Virus record (IMG/VR): IMGVR_UViG_3300023238_000006
Location: 64,001 to 111,400 of that record
From: a virus
Strand: one strand, 5' to 3'
DNA length: 47,400 nt
The notes under the pieces were generated by a model, which was not told the origin of the DNA, did no database searches, and was given only the letters and a program-made list of their open reading frames with translations. A program made the position numbers and the translations under genes. Below, one piece after another: positions 17,866 to 27,820 of the stretch (position 1 is the first letter of the stretch; every line of letters begins with the position of its first letter).

Positions 17866-20800
17866 TAACAGTCCTTTAAATCTATACCTGCCTCTTTAAG
17901 TTTCTTCATAAGTGAAGGTGCAGAGGTTATATATTGAAGCAGTGCTTCTCTAGTTCCGACATTATACTTAGATTCTGGATCTTGTGCAACGCTGCGAATC
18001 TCTAGGGCTCTATCTATAGGCTTGGCAGTATTACCCAGCCCCTTTAGACCAGCACCGTCAGTCTCATCTAATCCTTCTAGTATATCTGCCTTAGGTTTCT
18101 TAGTAGGGCTATTCTTAGGAGACTTCTTAGTAGCCGCTGGTAACGTCTCTACACTACTATCTGTAATACCCTTTACAGCTACCGTAACAGACTTTTGATT
18201 AGCCTCATCAATCATGAACTCACGCTCCGATGGCTCTAGCTCTACACCCGTAACTTGCTTCTGTGCAATTATAGTAACTATAGCTGGTGCACCTTTGGTA
18301 GTATCACCAGTTACTTCCTCAGCTGCTCCTGAAGCCTTTATATTCAACTTAGGAATACTTACCGGCTCAGCCTCTGTCTGTGCCTCCTGGGTACCTTGCT
18401 GTGATTCTCCTGACACTTCTGATCGTATGTTATTCTTATTAATCAACTGACTAGCTTTAATCATAGCTTGTACTTCTCTACCAGTAGCAGCTATCATTAC
18501 GTTAGTCTTAGAACCTTCTTTCCAAGTGGATGTGAGCCCCTCGGATGCCGCCTTATTCCAAGGCAAATCCTGAGCGTAATCAATCAATGACCCTTCTGAA
18601 TTTACATCAAAATTACCAGCATCTCTTACAAACTCAGAGTTAACTCTCATATACTCTTTAGAAGCATACTGGATACTATGTGATCCACCCGCTATAGATA
18701 ACTGAGCAACAGTCTTACCAGTTGCTGCCATAACTTGTGCAAGCTCATTGTCAAAGCTATTAGTTTTAGCTAAGTTAAACTTACCAGTACTACTAGCCTT
18801 CACTAGTGCCTTCCATACTACCTCTTCTGATAATCCTGTAGTGGATACTAATGTATTAATCTTATTAGCAATGGGCTCTATTGCAGCAGTTCTACCAGCA
18901 ATTAGCTTCTGGTGCTTCTCTTCCTGTAAGGATGTGAAAGCTATTAACTTATCTGACGAAGCCTTACGCTCTATAGATCCTTTAGAACTGCCCAGTGCAT
19001 CCCTGAAATAACTCATAAAGCCTTTCTTATCAGCACTCATACCAGATGTTACAATCTGCTCTCTAGTTATATCCATACCACCCATAGTCTTTATATGTGC
19101 TCTAATCTCTTTAAGACTTTTAACTATTCTAGGAATGTCTTTATCAATCACCTCACCACTTTCATCTAAGTTATTGGCAATAAGGTTATCTGTAAAAGTA
19201 TCAGCTTGTGTATCATTATCTAAAGCTATTCTAGAGAAAGCTACACGCATAGCTTCTTCAGCTTCAGGTGTGGCACCCAGCCTAGAACTATCCCCAGTCT
19301 CTATAGCCTTATTAGCTAAGTTAGTTTGGTGTATCCTAGTAGCGTTCATAAAGTCATCTTGCCACTCTTGCGTCTTAGTTGCTAATACCTCTCTAGGAGA
19401 TACTACAGCACCACCTCTAGCCTTAGATACTTCTGCAACTTCCTGTAGTAGTTCGTTCTTCTGTGCTTCGAATATAGCAGCAGCATCTTCGTCAGATGTT
19501 GCGTTGTTTATGGTATCTGTGAAAGTTGTTTGTTTAATTGGTGTGGTTGTGTTAGCCGCTATATCTTCTTGTTCTGCTTTGAGGGCTGATAGCTTAGCTG
19601 ATAATTGGTCTGTAGCGGATACAACAGACCCGTTGTTAATAATAGCTGAAGCAGCGTCTTTAGCAATACTAGTACCTGAACCAGCCCCTGCCCCCATAAG
19701 CCCGGCAATGGCTAAGTCTTGTATAGCATCTTCTGACGTTATCTCATCTTGTTTACTGGTACCAAGTTTAGCACCAACAAGTTGTGATCCATCCTGGATT
19801 ATCTCTTCTAGCCCTTCCTCAAAACCTTTAGTTACAGCATTAGCCCCTACTACTAAGAAAGACTTAGTAACCGTGTTCCATGCAGCTCTGTCCATAAGTT
19901 GTGCAGCCTGTAAAACTAACTCTTTAGTTGGTTTTAAACCAGCCATACCACCAGTGAACTTATTAACTAGCGCATACACAGTACCCGCTGCCAACCCTAT
20001 ACCATAATCAGAAGCCTCTAGCTCAGTAGTGCCTTTTATAGCAGCTCTCTCTGCAAGAACCTCATTCATAGCTTTACCAGCTAATGCTGCAACACCTAGA
20101 GGGTTTGATGCAGCTAGTATCTCTCCAGAACTGCCTGCTAGTACCTCAGGTGCTTGTACAATAGCTTCCAATGCTACAAGGACCTTATCCTGCCAAGATG
20201 CATTGTCATCAAACAATATCTTCTTAGCTTTCTTAGTATAAGCCTCAACACGTTTAGGATCGTAGCCATAATACTTAGCAGTCTTAAATTTATCAAACCC
20301 TACGAAGTCTCCATCTTTAGTCACTAGATCCTCAAACATTGTACCTTTAAGTTTACGTTGCAGCTTCTTATTGTAGTAGTCTTCATCCTTACCTTCGATA
20401 CCTTTAGCAGCTTCTTTACCCAGCCTAATACCAGCATCTACTATCCAGTCACCAGTACCTGCAGCGAAGGCTCCAACACCTTTCTGTGCAGCATCTACTA
20501 AGTTACCTAAGTAGCTATCAGTGTCTTCACCACCGCCAGACAATAGCATATCCAGCTTTGCATTCCGTACAGGTGAGTAACCTCCATTATACCTAGCATT
20601 ATCTGTAACAGCTTGTTGCCTATTACTAAACATAACCTCTTCTCTACCATCCCCAGTAGTACCATCTTCTTTTGTGTACAAACCACCCATAGTCTCTAAT
20701 AGACCAAGATCTCTACCGTAGTTAGATATGTGTGTCTTACCATCTTTAGTTTTAAAAGTACGGCTATCGTTGTTAGTTAGGAGTGTTTCCTGTAGAAGGG

Positions 20801-21287
20801 ATGGTAAGGGGTCTTGTGTGTAGGCCTTAGCTTCTGCTTTCTGTGCATCACCTGCTGCAAATACATCACTATAGTCTACTTGTCTGCCCATCTCTGCTGA
20901 TAGTTTAACAACTTGCTCATCCATCTTCTTAACCATATTAGGGTTCTTAATCCATTCAGAGTAGTTAGGCTTAGAGGACTCATAAGTATCAACGCCAAGG
21001 GTACGTGTACTGTCTTCACGCCCTTCAACACCATATGTATCACCATCTATGGAGTATATTGAGTTACTTGAAATAGCACTAGTAACAGGTGCATCAAACC
21101 CTGGCTGCGATAATCCCGCATTAAGACCTAGCCTGCCTTCTTTAGAGGTAATACGCTCTTGAAGTCTTGACGCTTTATTATCTGAAAGTGTAGGGGATTG
21201 AGGTGTGGTAGGTAATATGGCAGCACCATATATAATTTTGTTTAACTCATCTAGTCGGGTATCAAAGTTGTTGTATTGTCCTAGCAT
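17865..21287 (-). CDS. Large internal virion-like protein, 1140 aa
   Basis: A probable ejection protein. The N-terminal about 250 residues are polar and disorder-prone. The middle (about 270-570) is rich in Ala/Gly with amphipathic or membrane-active segments (VGAFAAGTGDWIVDAGI, SGEILAASNPLGVAALAG, DLAIAGLMGAGAGSG), as expected for a protein that inserts into or crosses the cell envelope. The C-terminal third is Lys/Thr/Pro-rich and low-complexity. No catalytic motif was recognised. It follows the transglycosylase-bearing virion protein in the late operon and has its own promoter-like motif upstream. Confidence 0.6.
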   Translation of the reverse strand: MLGQYNNFDTRLDELNKIIYGAAILPTTPQSPTLSDNKASRLQERITSKEGRLGLNAGLSQPGFDAPVTSAISSNSIYSIDGDTYGVEGREDSTRTLGVDTYESSKPNYSEWIKNPNMVKKMDEQVVKLSAEMGRQVDYSDVFAAGDAQKAEAKAYTQDPLPSLLQETLLTNNDSRTFKTKDGKTHISNYGRDLGLLETMGGLYTKEDGTTGDGREEVMFSNRQQAVTDNARYNGGYSPVRNAKLDMLLSGGGEDTDSYLGNLVDAAQKGVGAFAAGTGDWIVDAGIRLGKEAAKGIEGKDEDYYNKKLQRKLKGTMFEDLVTKDGDFVGFDKFKTAKYYGYDPKRVEAYTKKAKKILFDDNASWQDKVLVALEAIVQAPEVLAGSSGEILAASNPLGVAALAGKAMNEVLAERAAIKGTTELEASDYGIGLAAGTVYALVNKFTGGMAGLKPTKELVLQAAQLMDRAAWNTVTKSFLVVGANAVTKGFEEGLEEIIQDGSQLVGAKLGTSKQDEITSEDAIQDLAIAGLMGAGAGSGTSIAKDAASAIINNGSVVSATDQLSAKLSALKAEQEDIAANTTTPIKQTTFTDTINNATSDEDAAAIFEAQKNELLQEVAEVSKARGGAVVSPREVLATKTQEWQDDFMNATRIHQTNLANKAIETGDSSRLGATPEAEEAMRVAFSRIALDNDTQADTFTDNLIANNLDESGEVIDKDIPRIVKSLKEIRAHIKTMGGMDITREQIVTSGMSADKKGFMSYFRDALGSSKGSIERKASSDKLIAFTSLQEEKHQKLIAGRTAAIEPIANKINTLVSTTGLSEEVVWKALVKASSTGKFNLAKTNSFDNELAQVMAATGKTVAQLSIAGGSHSIQYASKEYMRVNSEFVRDAGNFDVNSEGSLIDYAQDLPWNKAASEGLTSTWKEGSKTNVMIAATGREVQAMIKASQLINKNNIRSEVSGESQQGTQEAQTEAEPVSIPKLNIKASGAAEEVTGDTTKGAPAIVTIIAQKQVTGVELEPSEREFMIDEANQKSVTVAVKGITDSSVETLPAATKKSPKNSPTKKPKADILEGLDETDGAGLKGLGNTAKPIDRALEIRSVAQDPESKYNVGTREALLQYITSAPSLMKKLKEAGIDLKDC

Positions 21288-21312
21288 GGAGTTCCTTTAA
21301 TTAATTAAGGGA

Positions 21313-21323
21313 ATTATACCATA
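21313..21323 (-). promoter_or_regulatory. Candidate promoter, TATGGTATAAT on - strand
   Basis: In the about 50-base gap before the 1140-residue gene the - strand reads TATGGTATAAT, a perfect TATAAT with an extended -10 TGn, starting about 26 bases ahead of the ATG. No convincing -35 is seen. The flanking sequence (CCTTTAATTAATTAAGGG, near-palindromic) lies between it and the start codon. The same motif occurs before other late genes. Confidence 0.45.
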
Positions 21324-21337
21324 CTATTAAGTTATTA

Positions 21338-23854
21338 CTATTTCAAGTATTCTCTAATAGCTTCACGCATAGCAGGGAATCTAGTTGATATCTGCTCAAG
21401 GCGTAGCAAGTCCTGAGGACTCTTAGTACCTTTGGTTAAAATTACAGCAACCTCGTCTGACGCTTTCTTTATAAAGTCGGCCTTCATATTACCACTAGAC
21501 TTAGATAAAGTATTAGCAGAGCCTTTAACAAATACGCCAGAATTACTACCGGCAGTTCTTACTCTGTCAAATAGCTTGTCAGCTAATTTACTACTAACTT
21601 TACTACCAACCGTGCTTGCCCCTGGAATTATTGGACCTAACAACCTATTCTCAATAGCTTGAGAATCAGTTGATGGTACTCCTCGTTCACTAGGAAGTGA
21701 TGAGGGTTTGAAGTTATTACGGAAGCCCAGTAACCCCATAAGATTTTGCCCAGATTTATTACCTTGGTTTAAAGTATTAATAGCAGTACTACTAAATGCT
21801 GCAACCTCATTACCAGGGGTACCTGCAGCATTATACATCTTAGTATCTGAAAACTTAGGGCCAAACTTACTCATCCATGCAGTTGCTAAGTCAGCATCAG
21901 AAGTAGAGCTACCGGCCTTACCAAGGTTGTTACGAATGTTTCTACTAATATTAGCGTCTGTAATAGGAGTACCGTCATTGATAGAATCAATAATAGCAAC
22001 CATACCAATAGCACCTTGTTGGTGTGCCCCATACATATTAATCTCTGTAAGAGGTATACCAGAGTTAGTAAGTGACCTAGCCTTCTCTGCAGTCAGCTCA
22101 GCGTATATAGCATCCTGGTTAGCAGGGGTTTTCCAACTACCCTTTAACCCAAGGCGTTTGGAGTACTCTTCGCCATACTTAGGCATTATCTGGTATCGTC
22201 CGTAAGCATTAGAACTCTTGCCTTGTGTAGTGTACGAAAGTGCCGTATCATTAACAGACTCAGTTATTGCTAACTTAGCTTCATAACTACCTGCTTTTGC
22301 AGGTACTTTACTTGCTAGATACTTAGTATCCTCTGGAGTTACTGTGTACTTGTCAGCAGCTTGTTCTCGCCACTTACCACTCTCTGCATCCTTACGTAAC
22401 GAGTCAACGGTTATAGTTGAGCCATCAGAATATTTAGGGGCAACATCGTTAGTTGTTCCTACATTACCTCTAGGAGCAAGGTTGTTACCTTTCTCTCCAT
22501 ACTTGGCTAAGAACCCTTGCAACCCTGTAGCGTTAGGGTCACTCTTCTTAAACTTCTCTTCTAGGGCTAGATTTGCAGCGGTAGCTTGGGCGTTAGCTGT
22601 GTTAACAGCTGCTGCATACTTACCATCATACTTAGCAACAGTGTAGCCACCAGTAGACTGCTCTCTGCTGAGGGCCTTATCAAACTCCCCAGCAGCATAT
22701 TGTTTCTTTAACCAAACGTTAGTTGCATCGATATCAACAATTCTAGTATCGAACATTTTACCATCACTGCCTTTAGAGAACTTACTCAAAGCATAGTCCA
22801 TAATAGAAGCAGGCACTCCTTCATCCAATCTCTCACTAACCCAGTCTTTTAGATCAGTACCACTTTCTCCTCCAGACCCTGTTGTGCTAATTGTCCACTT
22901 AGGGTACTTAACTCTTGTGTCATCTAATAATATAGTTTTATTCTTCATGCTATTAGAGCCGTAAGTCTTATCATTAGCCTTAGAAGATCCGGCTCTTAAC
23001 TGTTCAGAAGTTTTAGCAGCCACATCTAAAGAGTTCTTTAATGTATCTGCAATCCCTTTCTGCCCTGACTTATATAATGCAGCCTCTGTAGCTGTTAAAG
23101 GCTTAGGGGCATACTGGGCGGCCATCGCAGCAGCTTCTGTGCTAGCCTCTGTAGCCGTGTACTTACCAGAAGCCATAAGAGATTTTGTTAATCTACTCTC
23201 GTAGCCAGAATCTGTAGTTCCGTATTGAAGACCGTTAGTACTAGCGGCTTTAATACGATTGTACTCAGCATCCATAGGCCCTCTCTCAGAAAGTCTTGCT
23301 TGCTCTCTAGCAGCAACTAGTTCTGGAGTATTATTAAGGTTTGAAGCTGCTAAGTCTTCTTTCTCAGAAGCAGCCCAAGTGTTTGCTGCCTGTACTTCTT
23401 GCAACTCTGCAGGGGAATTACCCATATTAGCTACTAGTGTGTTAAACTGCTCATCCTCTATTGAAGTGGTTGTACCATCAAACTTATTGCCATCGTATTT
23501 GTAGTTTATCTTATCAGATATTCGGTTGTAGACATCTTGCCCTTCCTGCCCTGAACCAACATTCTTAGGGACTGCTGCTGCTGACTGTAATGCTGCTAAT
23601 TTATCTTGCTTAAACTGCCAATCTGACTGTTGTCGCTTAGCCTCGGCGTCAGCTCTAGCATTAACAATACCTCGCTGTGCCAGCGTAGCCGCTTGCTCAG
23701 CGGTATACCTAGTATCCAACACCCCTTGTCTAACCAAGGCATCAGCAGCTGCTTGTCTATCTGACATCTGCTTAGTAAACCCACTAAGGGCATCCTGTAG
23801 GCCTCTAGTAGGATCAACAACATTACCTGTACTGAAATTACTTCTTAATGCCAT
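21338..23854 (-). CDS. Virion-associated lytic transglycosylase, 838 aa
   Basis: A probable ejected or tail-associated murein-degrading protein. A soluble-lytic-transglycosylase-like domain spans about residues 525-660. It has a catalytic-type Glu in LAITESVND (about 532), then SSNAYGRYQIMPKYG (the G-x-x-Q-I-M-P signature), and NMYGAHQQGAIGM. This activity would open the peptidoglycan locally for DNA entry. The N-terminal 500 residues are Ala/Gln/Lys-rich and helical. The C-terminus is basic. It lies between a small gp14-like protein and the 1140-residue protein, like the internal-core protein clusters of podoviruses. Confidence 0.75.
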   Translation of the reverse strand: MALRSNFSTGNVVDPTRGLQDALSGFTKQMSDRQAAADALVRQGVLDTRYTAEQAATLAQRGIVNARADAEAKRQQSDWQFKQDKLAALQSAAAVPKNVGSGQEGQDVYNRISDKINYKYDGNKFDGTTTSIEDEQFNTLVANMGNSPAELQEVQAANTWAASEKEDLAASNLNNTPELVAAREQARLSERGPMDAEYNRIKAASTNGLQYGTTDSGYESRLTKSLMASGKYTATEASTEAAAMAAQYAPKPLTATEAALYKSGQKGIADTLKNSLDVAAKTSEQLRAGSSKANDKTYGSNSMKNKTILLDDTRVKYPKWTISTTGSGGESGTDLKDWVSERLDEGVPASIMDYALSKFSKGSDGKMFDTRIVDIDATNVWLKKQYAAGEFDKALSREQSTGGYTVAKYDGKYAAAVNTANAQATAANLALEEKFKKSDPNATGLQGFLAKYGEKGNNLAPRGNVGTTNDVAPKYSDGSTITVDSLRKDAESGKWREQAADKYTVTPEDTKYLASKVPAKAGSYEAKLAITESVNDTALSYTTQGKSSNAYGRYQIMPKYGEEYSKRLGLKGSWKTPANQDAIYAELTAEKARSLTNSGIPLTEINMYGAHQQGAIGMVAIIDSINDGTPITDANISRNIRNNLGKAGSSTSDADLATAWMSKFGPKFSDTKMYNAAGTPGNEVAAFSSTAINTLNQGNKSGQNLMGLLGFRNNFKPSSLPSERGVPSTDSQAIENRLLGPIIPGASTVGSKVSSKLADKLFDRVRTAGSNSGVFVKGSANTLSKSSGNMKADFIKKASDEVAVILTKGTKSPQDLLRLEQISTRFPAMREAIREYLK

Positions 23855-23863
23855 AATATATCC

Positions 23864-24322
23864 TTACTTCCCACCAAATGTAGCGCCTATGTCTTTCTGG
23901 CGACCTTTAGCTTGGTCTAGCACAAACTTGTTCTGCTCTAGCTGTTGTCCCATAAGCTCACGTTGCTTATTAGCAGTCTTCTGATTCTCTAGGTAGCTCA
24001 TTACACCAAGTCCTAGTTGCCCAACACCAAGGGCTGTACCGCCTAGTCCTGTCATGCCCCAGTCGGTCTTAGCTCCTTCCTGTTGTTTAGCAAATGCAGC
24101 GTCAGCAACAGCTACATCAGAAGTAGATGAATCTGGTGTAATATTATATCCAGCCATAAAATCAGACTTAGCTTGCGTGTTATTATATAAATCCATGTAG
24201 TCGGACCGGTTTCCAGCGCCAAACATATCCCCCCATGACTTCTGAGGGGCATTAAGGGCAGGCGCATTTAACCCTTCCAAGCTGCGGAACTTATCTATAG
24301 GTGATAGATTTATTTCTGACAT
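23864..24322 (-). CDS. Small internal virion-like protein, 152 aa
   Basis: A polar N-terminal half is followed by a glycine-rich hydrophobic stretch (TGLGGTALGVGQLGLGVMSYL, about residues 93-113) and a Gln/Lys-rich helical tail. Size, composition and position before larger ejection proteins resemble T7 gp14-type internal proteins, but no sequence family is claimed. The start is preceded by AAGGATAATAAT. A promoter-like motif lies 28 bases upstream. Confidence 0.55.
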   Translation of the reverse strand: MSEINLSPIDKFRSLEGLNAPALNAPQKSWGDMFGAGNRSDYMDLYNNTQAKSDFMAGYNITPDSSTSDVAVADAAFAKQQEGAKTDWGMTGLGGTALGVGQLGLGVMSYLENQKTANKQRELMGQQLEQNKFVLDQAKGRQKDIGATFGGK

Positions 24323-24349
24323 ATTATTATCCTTATAATTTTATTTCGT

Positions 24350-24360
24350 AGTATACCATA
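24350..24360 (-). promoter_or_regulatory. Candidate promoter, TATGGTATACT on - strand
   Basis: The - strand reads TTATGGTATACTACG, an extended -10 (TGn-TATACT) about 28 bases before the start codon of the 152-residue gene. The 13-base core TTATGGTATACTAC is the same as the one at 32815. No clear -35 is seen at 16-18 bp. Confidence 0.45.
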
Positions 24361-24367
24361 AATCTAG

Positions 24368-26629
24368 CTAGTAGCCAGACTCATAGTGTTTATTCATTAG
24401 CAATCTATTACGGCCGCTAGTTAGGATAGTATATGATTTCTCATATATGTCTCCAACCTCAAAGATACTTCCGTAAGGATCAGTATAACTTGTCCATATA
24501 GCTTCATCTTGGTCAGGACTTAGTGTTTCTATCTCTTTCTCTTGTGCTTCTAATTGTGCTTGTAGATCTTCTATACCCTCGTTAGGAGGAGCCACCAATA
24601 GCACGTAGGCATTAAACATTACATTAGTAAAGTTTAACGTCTGATTCATTATAGTAGTTGTAGGCATAGCCGCAAACTTCGTAACACCATTAGCTAAGAC
24701 ATCACTAAAATCTCCTATACTATTTATAGGCACGACCCCTACACCAAATGCTGCTCCCATAGTAAGAGCTCCTCCTAATAGGCTAGCGTACATTGCAGTC
24801 TCTTCATCTATGATACCGATTTTAGAGCCTACCTGTGAACCGTACATAAGAGCTTGCCCTGCAAATGCTAACGTACTTGTTATACCTGCCTGAGCAGCTA
24901 CAACCGCAGCATTTAATGCAGCCTGCTGTGCAGCTGTGGTAGCAGCGTTCTTTGTACCCTCAAGAGCCGCAGATTTAGCAGATTCTAGCAGTGCTTGTTT
25001 AGCTCCTTGAGCCGCGAAGTTCTGGACAGCTCCAGCAATACCTGTAGCCATAGCTAAGTACCCTAAATACTCTGCACCACCGGCAGCAAATTTAGCTGCC
25101 ATAGGACTACCATTCTCAGCCCAGTACATAGATAGCCCTGTCATAGCTAAGGACCCTATAAGGAGAGTAATGGAGGCTGCAGCCCACTTAGCACTTGTAC
25201 CAGCAGTTTTTATGAACATTACAATAGCTATAATAATTATGATTATAACAAGTACCACTACAACTACTACCTCCCACCACTTAGCTGGCTTAACATCATA
25301 CCCTGAGGACATGTGCCCAGCAAACTGCTTAGTAAACTCCCTAGGTTTAAGAGAACCTAGATAGTCATATCTCATAACTGTAACAGCATCATCAGAGTTA
25401 TATCCTCCAGCTCCTTGGGACATTAGGTAGTTACTACCATCTACTGCGTAGGGAGCTACATAATTAGCCATCCTTATTAGTTGTTTATTAATACTTAGTT
25501 GGGTATCTAAATTCTTACCTATAACTACATCATAGTTAAGGCCAGGAACATAAGGGTTAAGTATCTGATCATTCAGCTTATCTATCTGTGCACGGACAGC
25601 AGCTATAAGTGGGTCAACTATTACATCATCAACATCCACAACTCTTCTAAATCTAAATGCTACTTTAGCAGAAGTCATATACCTGCCAACACTACTAGAC
25701 TTATTTAATCCTGTAACAAAGTGATGCCTCTCCTCTACAGTTCTCTGCATTACCCTTAGCTCACGTTCAAACAGTACACCATTACTATCCATCATAGCTG
25801 TACCAGTAATACGATTAAAGTGCATGTCATCAAATAGAATCTCTAGTGGATGGTATCCAGAACACTTAGCTAGTATCTCTGCATCAGTTATATCGGGGTT
25901 TATCAAGGAGGCTTTATGAGGCAGATATGTTAAGTATGAGGTTATCCACCCATCTTTATCCCATAATGGTTCTATTACCTCACCATCAGCATTTAGTATG
26001 GTTCTATCTTTATATGGATCTGGATTAAGGTCTGTAAGTGGGTCAGGCTCCAATACGTAGTTAAATGGGTCTTTACCTGTAGGGTATATACGAGGAGTAA
26101 AACTCTCTATGTACCCTCTAATCTCTTCATCAGTAACTACATTAGTTTTAGGCATACCAGATACATCTAGGTACATGGCATTAAGGCCTTTAGTATCTTG
26201 AGCTTCTAGAGCACTAAGTTCTATCCCTATTAGCTTATATATCTTTAAAGCACTTGCAGATCTATTAACACCCCCACCTCTAGTCCATGTCCACAGTCTA
26301 TCAAATACTATAGCTCCAGCAGTTACAGTTACAGAAGGGAGTATCTCAGGAAGTGGATCAGCTGAGGAAAGTATATTATAAGACGACAATGTACCTGTAA
26401 CTACAATACCATACGATATATTATCATCAGTTAGTACTACAGTTTGAGTAGTACCTCCAACAGCCAAGTACGTAAGTACGTCATCAGCTAGTGCGTTATC
26501 AAACCTCATAGTAGAAGTTCCATCAGCAACAGCATGGCTAGGCCAGTGCCTTAGTACCGTATTCTTAAACCTCATAGCACCAGTATGTGCTAGTATTGTA
26601 GGAGTTACTGAGTCTCTAACTACATACAT
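24368..26629 (-). CDS. Virion protein with central transmembrane segment, 753 aa
   Basis: The N-terminal about 450 residues are mixed alpha/beta and look like a structural (tail or hub) domain. A sharply hydrophobic run follows (VVVVVVLVIIIIIIAIVMFI, about 455-475), with a second helix (ITLLIGSLAMTGLSMYW), then an Ala/Gly-rich region with further membrane-compatible stretches up to about 680. The C-terminus has an acidic helix (LQAQLEAQEKEIETL). A protein that anchors to or crosses the host membrane during ejection would fit, but this is inference. No family recognised. Confidence 0.6.
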   Translation of the reverse strand: MYVVRDSVTPTILAHTGAMRFKNTVLRHWPSHAVADGTSTMRFDNALADDVLTYLAVGGTTQTVVLTDDNISYGIVVTGTLSSYNILSSADPLPEILPSVTVTAGAIVFDRLWTWTRGGGVNRSASALKIYKLIGIELSALEAQDTKGLNAMYLDVSGMPKTNVVTDEEIRGYIESFTPRIYPTGKDPFNYVLEPDPLTDLNPDPYKDRTILNADGEVIEPLWDKDGWITSYLTYLPHKASLINPDITDAEILAKCSGYHPLEILFDDMHFNRITGTAMMDSNGVLFERELRVMQRTVEERHHFVTGLNKSSSVGRYMTSAKVAFRFRRVVDVDDVIVDPLIAAVRAQIDKLNDQILNPYVPGLNYDVVIGKNLDTQLSINKQLIRMANYVAPYAVDGSNYLMSQGAGGYNSDDAVTVMRYDYLGSLKPREFTKQFAGHMSSGYDVKPAKWWEVVVVVVLVIIIIIIAIVMFIKTAGTSAKWAAASITLLIGSLAMTGLSMYWAENGSPMAAKFAAGGAEYLGYLAMATGIAGAVQNFAAQGAKQALLESAKSAALEGTKNAATTAAQQAALNAAVVAAQAGITSTLAFAGQALMYGSQVGSKIGIIDEETAMYASLLGGALTMGAAFGVGVVPINSIGDFSDVLANGVTKFAAMPTTTIMNQTLNFTNVMFNAYVLLVAPPNEGIEDLQAQLEAQEKEIETLSPDQDEAIWTSYTDPYGSIFEVGDIYEKSYTILTSGRNRLLMNKHYESGY

Positions 26630-26639
26630 AGCTAGCTAC

Positions 26640-27782
26640 TTAAGCTACAACAGTTTGAGTGAATACATCTTTAACAGTCTTACCTGTGTGGTCTACTATA
26701 CTAGCGGTGATGGTATACTTTACACCTACTACCAAGTCAGCTGATTTATTAACTGGCAGTGTAGATACCCATGAGCCATCTAGTTGGACTAGTCCTGGCT
26801 CACTCTGCACTGTAGCTTGGTTTGTTGCACTGTATACTAGCACTACACTCCTACCAGAACTTATACCTGTAACTGTGCCTGATACATTGTGTACTGCAGT
26901 TATTGATAGTGCGTCAGTTACTACTATATTAACTGATCCACCGATCTGTACTATTGCGGTATGACTTGTGTTCAAGTAACTAGTAGCTTCTGTCCAACTA
27001 GCTAGGTACTGGTCGTAGTTAATCCCACTAGCTTCTGTACTCAGTAGTAATCCTATCATACTTGCTGAACTGTTTGCAACATGCTGACGTTGGTTGTCAT
27101 CGAACCCTTGCTCTTGTCTGATAGCTACGTTAGTCTGAGCAACTGTGAGTCCTTCTGTATCTCCACCAACTGTAGTAAACTGTCCTGTGGTAGCATCAGC
27201 TGTATAACTAACATTACCATTAGTTCTATATGTATTACTATATGTAGCATAAGTATCAACCTTAGCTTTCTTAAGCGTCTCCACCTTCACACCATAGTCC
27301 ATATAAGACAGCTCAGGGACAATAACAGTCGTAGGCGATAGATTGTACGTATTAACCCCGTAGTCTCTGTACAGCTCTCCCTGGAGCTTCCAGCCTTGCA
27401 TGATTAGTACTTCTTTATCCTTCTCAGCCTTGAGGATATCAGCTTCAACCTTAGCTGCCTGAGCTGTTGTAAGCTTAGTATCTTCTCTTAGCTTAGTTAA
27501 CACATACTTAGCATCTCTATTCTCTGTAGCTATCTTGATAGCAGCATCAAGTGCCTTAGAAGACATACCTGTAGCTATAGTGGAAATAGTCTGTGCTATC
27601 ACAGTAGCCTTAGCCTCGTCTGTAAGGCTTCCAGTTGACAGTAGGTCTACTAGCGTCTCTTTAGCTCTTAGGTACACACTACGGCCTCCTGTGGAGGCTT
27701 CCATTAAGTCTTTGTATAGAGGTATGACTTCTAAGTCACCTACTAGTTCTGGTACGTATGTTACTGTTGAATTTGTTGCCAT
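26640..27782 (-). CDS. Tail/fibre-region structural protein, 380 aa
   Basis: Starts MATNSTVTYVPELVG. The N-terminal half is helical with a charged central coil (AKVEADILKAEKDKEVLIMQ). The C-terminal about 100 residues are Thr/Val-rich beta, Ig-like or adhesin-like (SVNIVVTDALSITAVHNVSG, KYTITASIVDHTGKTV). It is probably a tail or adhesin component. Its first bases and upstream region, including the ribosome site AAGGAAAT, lie inside a 55-bp repeat that is duplicated at 29301-29355. Confidence 0.55.
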   Translation of the reverse strand: MATNSTVTYVPELVGDLEVIPLYKDLMEASTGGRSVYLRAKETLVDLLSTGSLTDEAKATVIAQTISTIATGMSSKALDAAIKIATENRDAKYVLTKLREDTKLTTAQAAKVEADILKAEKDKEVLIMQGWKLQGELYRDYGVNTYNLSPTTVIVPELSYMDYGVKVETLKKAKVDTYATYSNTYRTNGNVSYTADATTGQFTTVGGDTEGLTVAQTNVAIRQEQGFDDNQRQHVANSSASMIGLLLSTEASGINYDQYLASWTEATSYLNTSHTAIVQIGGSVNIVVTDALSITAVHNVSGTVTGISSGRSVVLVYSATNQATVQSEPGLVQLDGSWVSTLPVNKSADLVVGVKYTITASIVDHTGKTVKDVFTQTVVA

Positions 27783-27820
27783 TTTATTTCCTTATTGGTT
27801 TGTAATTATAGCGTAGTTAT
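27766..27820. repeat. 55-bp direct repeat, copy 1
   Basis: Identical to 29301-29355. On the - strand the copy spans the TAA stop of the 392-residue gene, a TATAAT-like element, the ribosome site AAGGAAAT, and the first codons (MATNST) of the 380-residue gene. The match ends sharply on both sides. Confidence 0.9.

Noticed and set aside
21290-21310. Near-palindrome CCTTTAATTAATTAAGGG as a terminator
   Set aside because: It lies between a promoter-like motif and a start codon, has no T-tail in the sense direction, and overlaps the ribosome site.
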